Part shown: piece after piece, positions 32,181 to 32,625 of the stretch
Layout: each line of letters opens with the position of its first letter
How positions within the stretch are numbered: the first letter of the stretch is position 1
Origin: Firmicutes bacterium UBA4845
GTDB taxonomy: Bacteria; Bacillota; Clostridia; Tissierellales; Sedimentibacteraceae
DNA length: 32,625 nt
NCBI GenBank assembly: GCA_002399975.1
Contig: DHER01000035.1
Span: 1-32,625, forward strand
Direction of reading: 5' to 3'
Notes under the pieces: generated by a model
Databases searched by the model: none
Told to the model about the DNA's origin: nothing
The model's input: only the letters and a program-made list of their open reading frames with translations
Made by a program: the position numbers and the translations under genes

Positions 32181-32625
32181 TTATTTTTCCTCCGTCTTTT
32201 TGGGGTTCGGCGGATATTCACCATATTTCATCCTATAACATTTCTTATAAAGCCATTCAGACATAGGCAAAGCTATCCATATTGACATATACAGGCCGTC
32301 TAATCCTGTAAACACGTTGCTTGCGGCTCCAAAGGCAGTTATCATGTCGGCCATGTCAGGGAACATAGCTATCAGCGAGCCTATTCCTGCTGTCATCATG
32401 CTGGCCGAGCCGACGCCAGTCGACATGGCAAGAGCATAGGGATGAAGCGGAGTGTATGCCGCAAGAAAACTTGAAAGCAATCCTATGAATATGGCACCTA
32501 ATACCGTACCGACAACATAAACTCCCAGGACACCTCTTCCTTCTTCGCTGTCGAGACCATACTTTTCTGCCACCAGCGCTACATTCGGTTCTCTGGATAT
32601 GGAGTGCCCTCCTCCTATTACTTCT
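32181..32625 (-). CDS. Partial integral membrane protein (DUF3100-like), C-terminal part
   Basis: The gene enters from the right edge. The frame stays open to the window boundary, and the peptide upstream of the nominal GTG at 32573 (GGGHSISREPNVALVAEKYG) continues the same protein, so the N-terminus is outside. The visible 147 codons include GVLGVYVVGTVLGAIFIGLL, MSTGVGSASMMTAGIGSLIA and a C-terminal cytoplasmic-like tail rich in Lys and Pro. The pattern fits DUF3100 membrane proteins, of unknown function. It lies directly upstream of the small membrane-protein gene. Confidence 0.75.
   Translation of the reverse strand, partial: EVIGGGHSISREPNVALVAEKYGLDSEEGRGVLGVYVVGTVLGAIFIGLLSSFLAAYTPLHPYALAMSTGVGSASMMTAGIGSLIAMFPDMADMITAFGAASNVFTGLDGLYMSIWIALPMSEWLYKKCYRMKYGEYPPNPKKTEEK

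Noticed and set aside
1..32625. CRISPR arrays, tRNA or rRNA genes, complete insertion sequences
   Set aside because: No regular spaced repeats, cloverleaf sequences, rRNA stretches or intact transposase genes were recognised on either strand by eye.

Overview
The window looks like a chromosomal segment of a low-GC, strictly anaerobic, spore-forming Firmicute of class Clostridia or Tissierellia. A Sedimentibacter-like genus is my guess, not proven. The signs are AT-rich DNA, strong GGAGG-type ribosome binding sites, a YlbJ sporulation protein, acetate kinase plus a butyryl-CoA:acetate-type CoA-transferase, and the classic Firmicute core order plsX-acpP-rnc-smc-ftsY-ylxM-ffh-rpsP-khpA-rimM-trmD-rplS-rbgA-rnhB. 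No tRNA, rRNA or CRISPR array was recognised.

Region 1 (1 to about 4,100) is accessory and scarred. It holds an unidentified Tyr-rich ORF, a secreted copper-amine-oxidase-N-like protein and an unidentified ORF remnant. These are followed by an AbrB/PIN toxin-antitoxin pair, the 5' part of a group II intron with no reverse transcriptase gene, a 24-codon piece of a paralogue of the copper-amine-oxidase-N-like gene, and an MntA nucleotidyltransferase with a HepT toxin gene cut to 37 codons. The two toxin-antitoxin units each have a near-consensus promoter and end in the same terminator.

Region 2 (4,118 to 12,373) starts with a forward ABC-F ATPase. A reverse block follows, read right to left: phasin-like protein and UbiB/ABC1 kinase; an LpxH-like metallophosphoesterase; then tmcAL, ylbJ and rnz.

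Region 3 (12,580 to 29,466) is all forward. It begins with cobU-cobS-cobC (late cobalamin assembly) and ackA. After a perfect consensus promoter come yceD (DUF177) and rpmF, and then the fatty-acid/RNase III/SMC/SRP/ribosome-maturation block. SMC and FtsY are chromosome and membrane-targeting machinery, YlxM and Ffh belong to the signal recognition particle, and RpsP, KhpA, RimM, TrmD, RplS and RbgA serve ribosome structure, assembly and tRNA modification. Internal promoters and hairpins divide the block into several transcription units.

Region 4 (29,497 to 32,625) has a reverse CoA-transferase gene with a perfect 23-bp palindrome just upstream, forward yraN, and a reverse pair of membrane-protein genes, the first of which runs off the right edge.

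Nothing here is convincingly a new defence or mobile system. The most unusual material is the scarred toxin-antitoxin/intron segment at 2.2-4.0 kb and several unassigned palindromes and hairpins.
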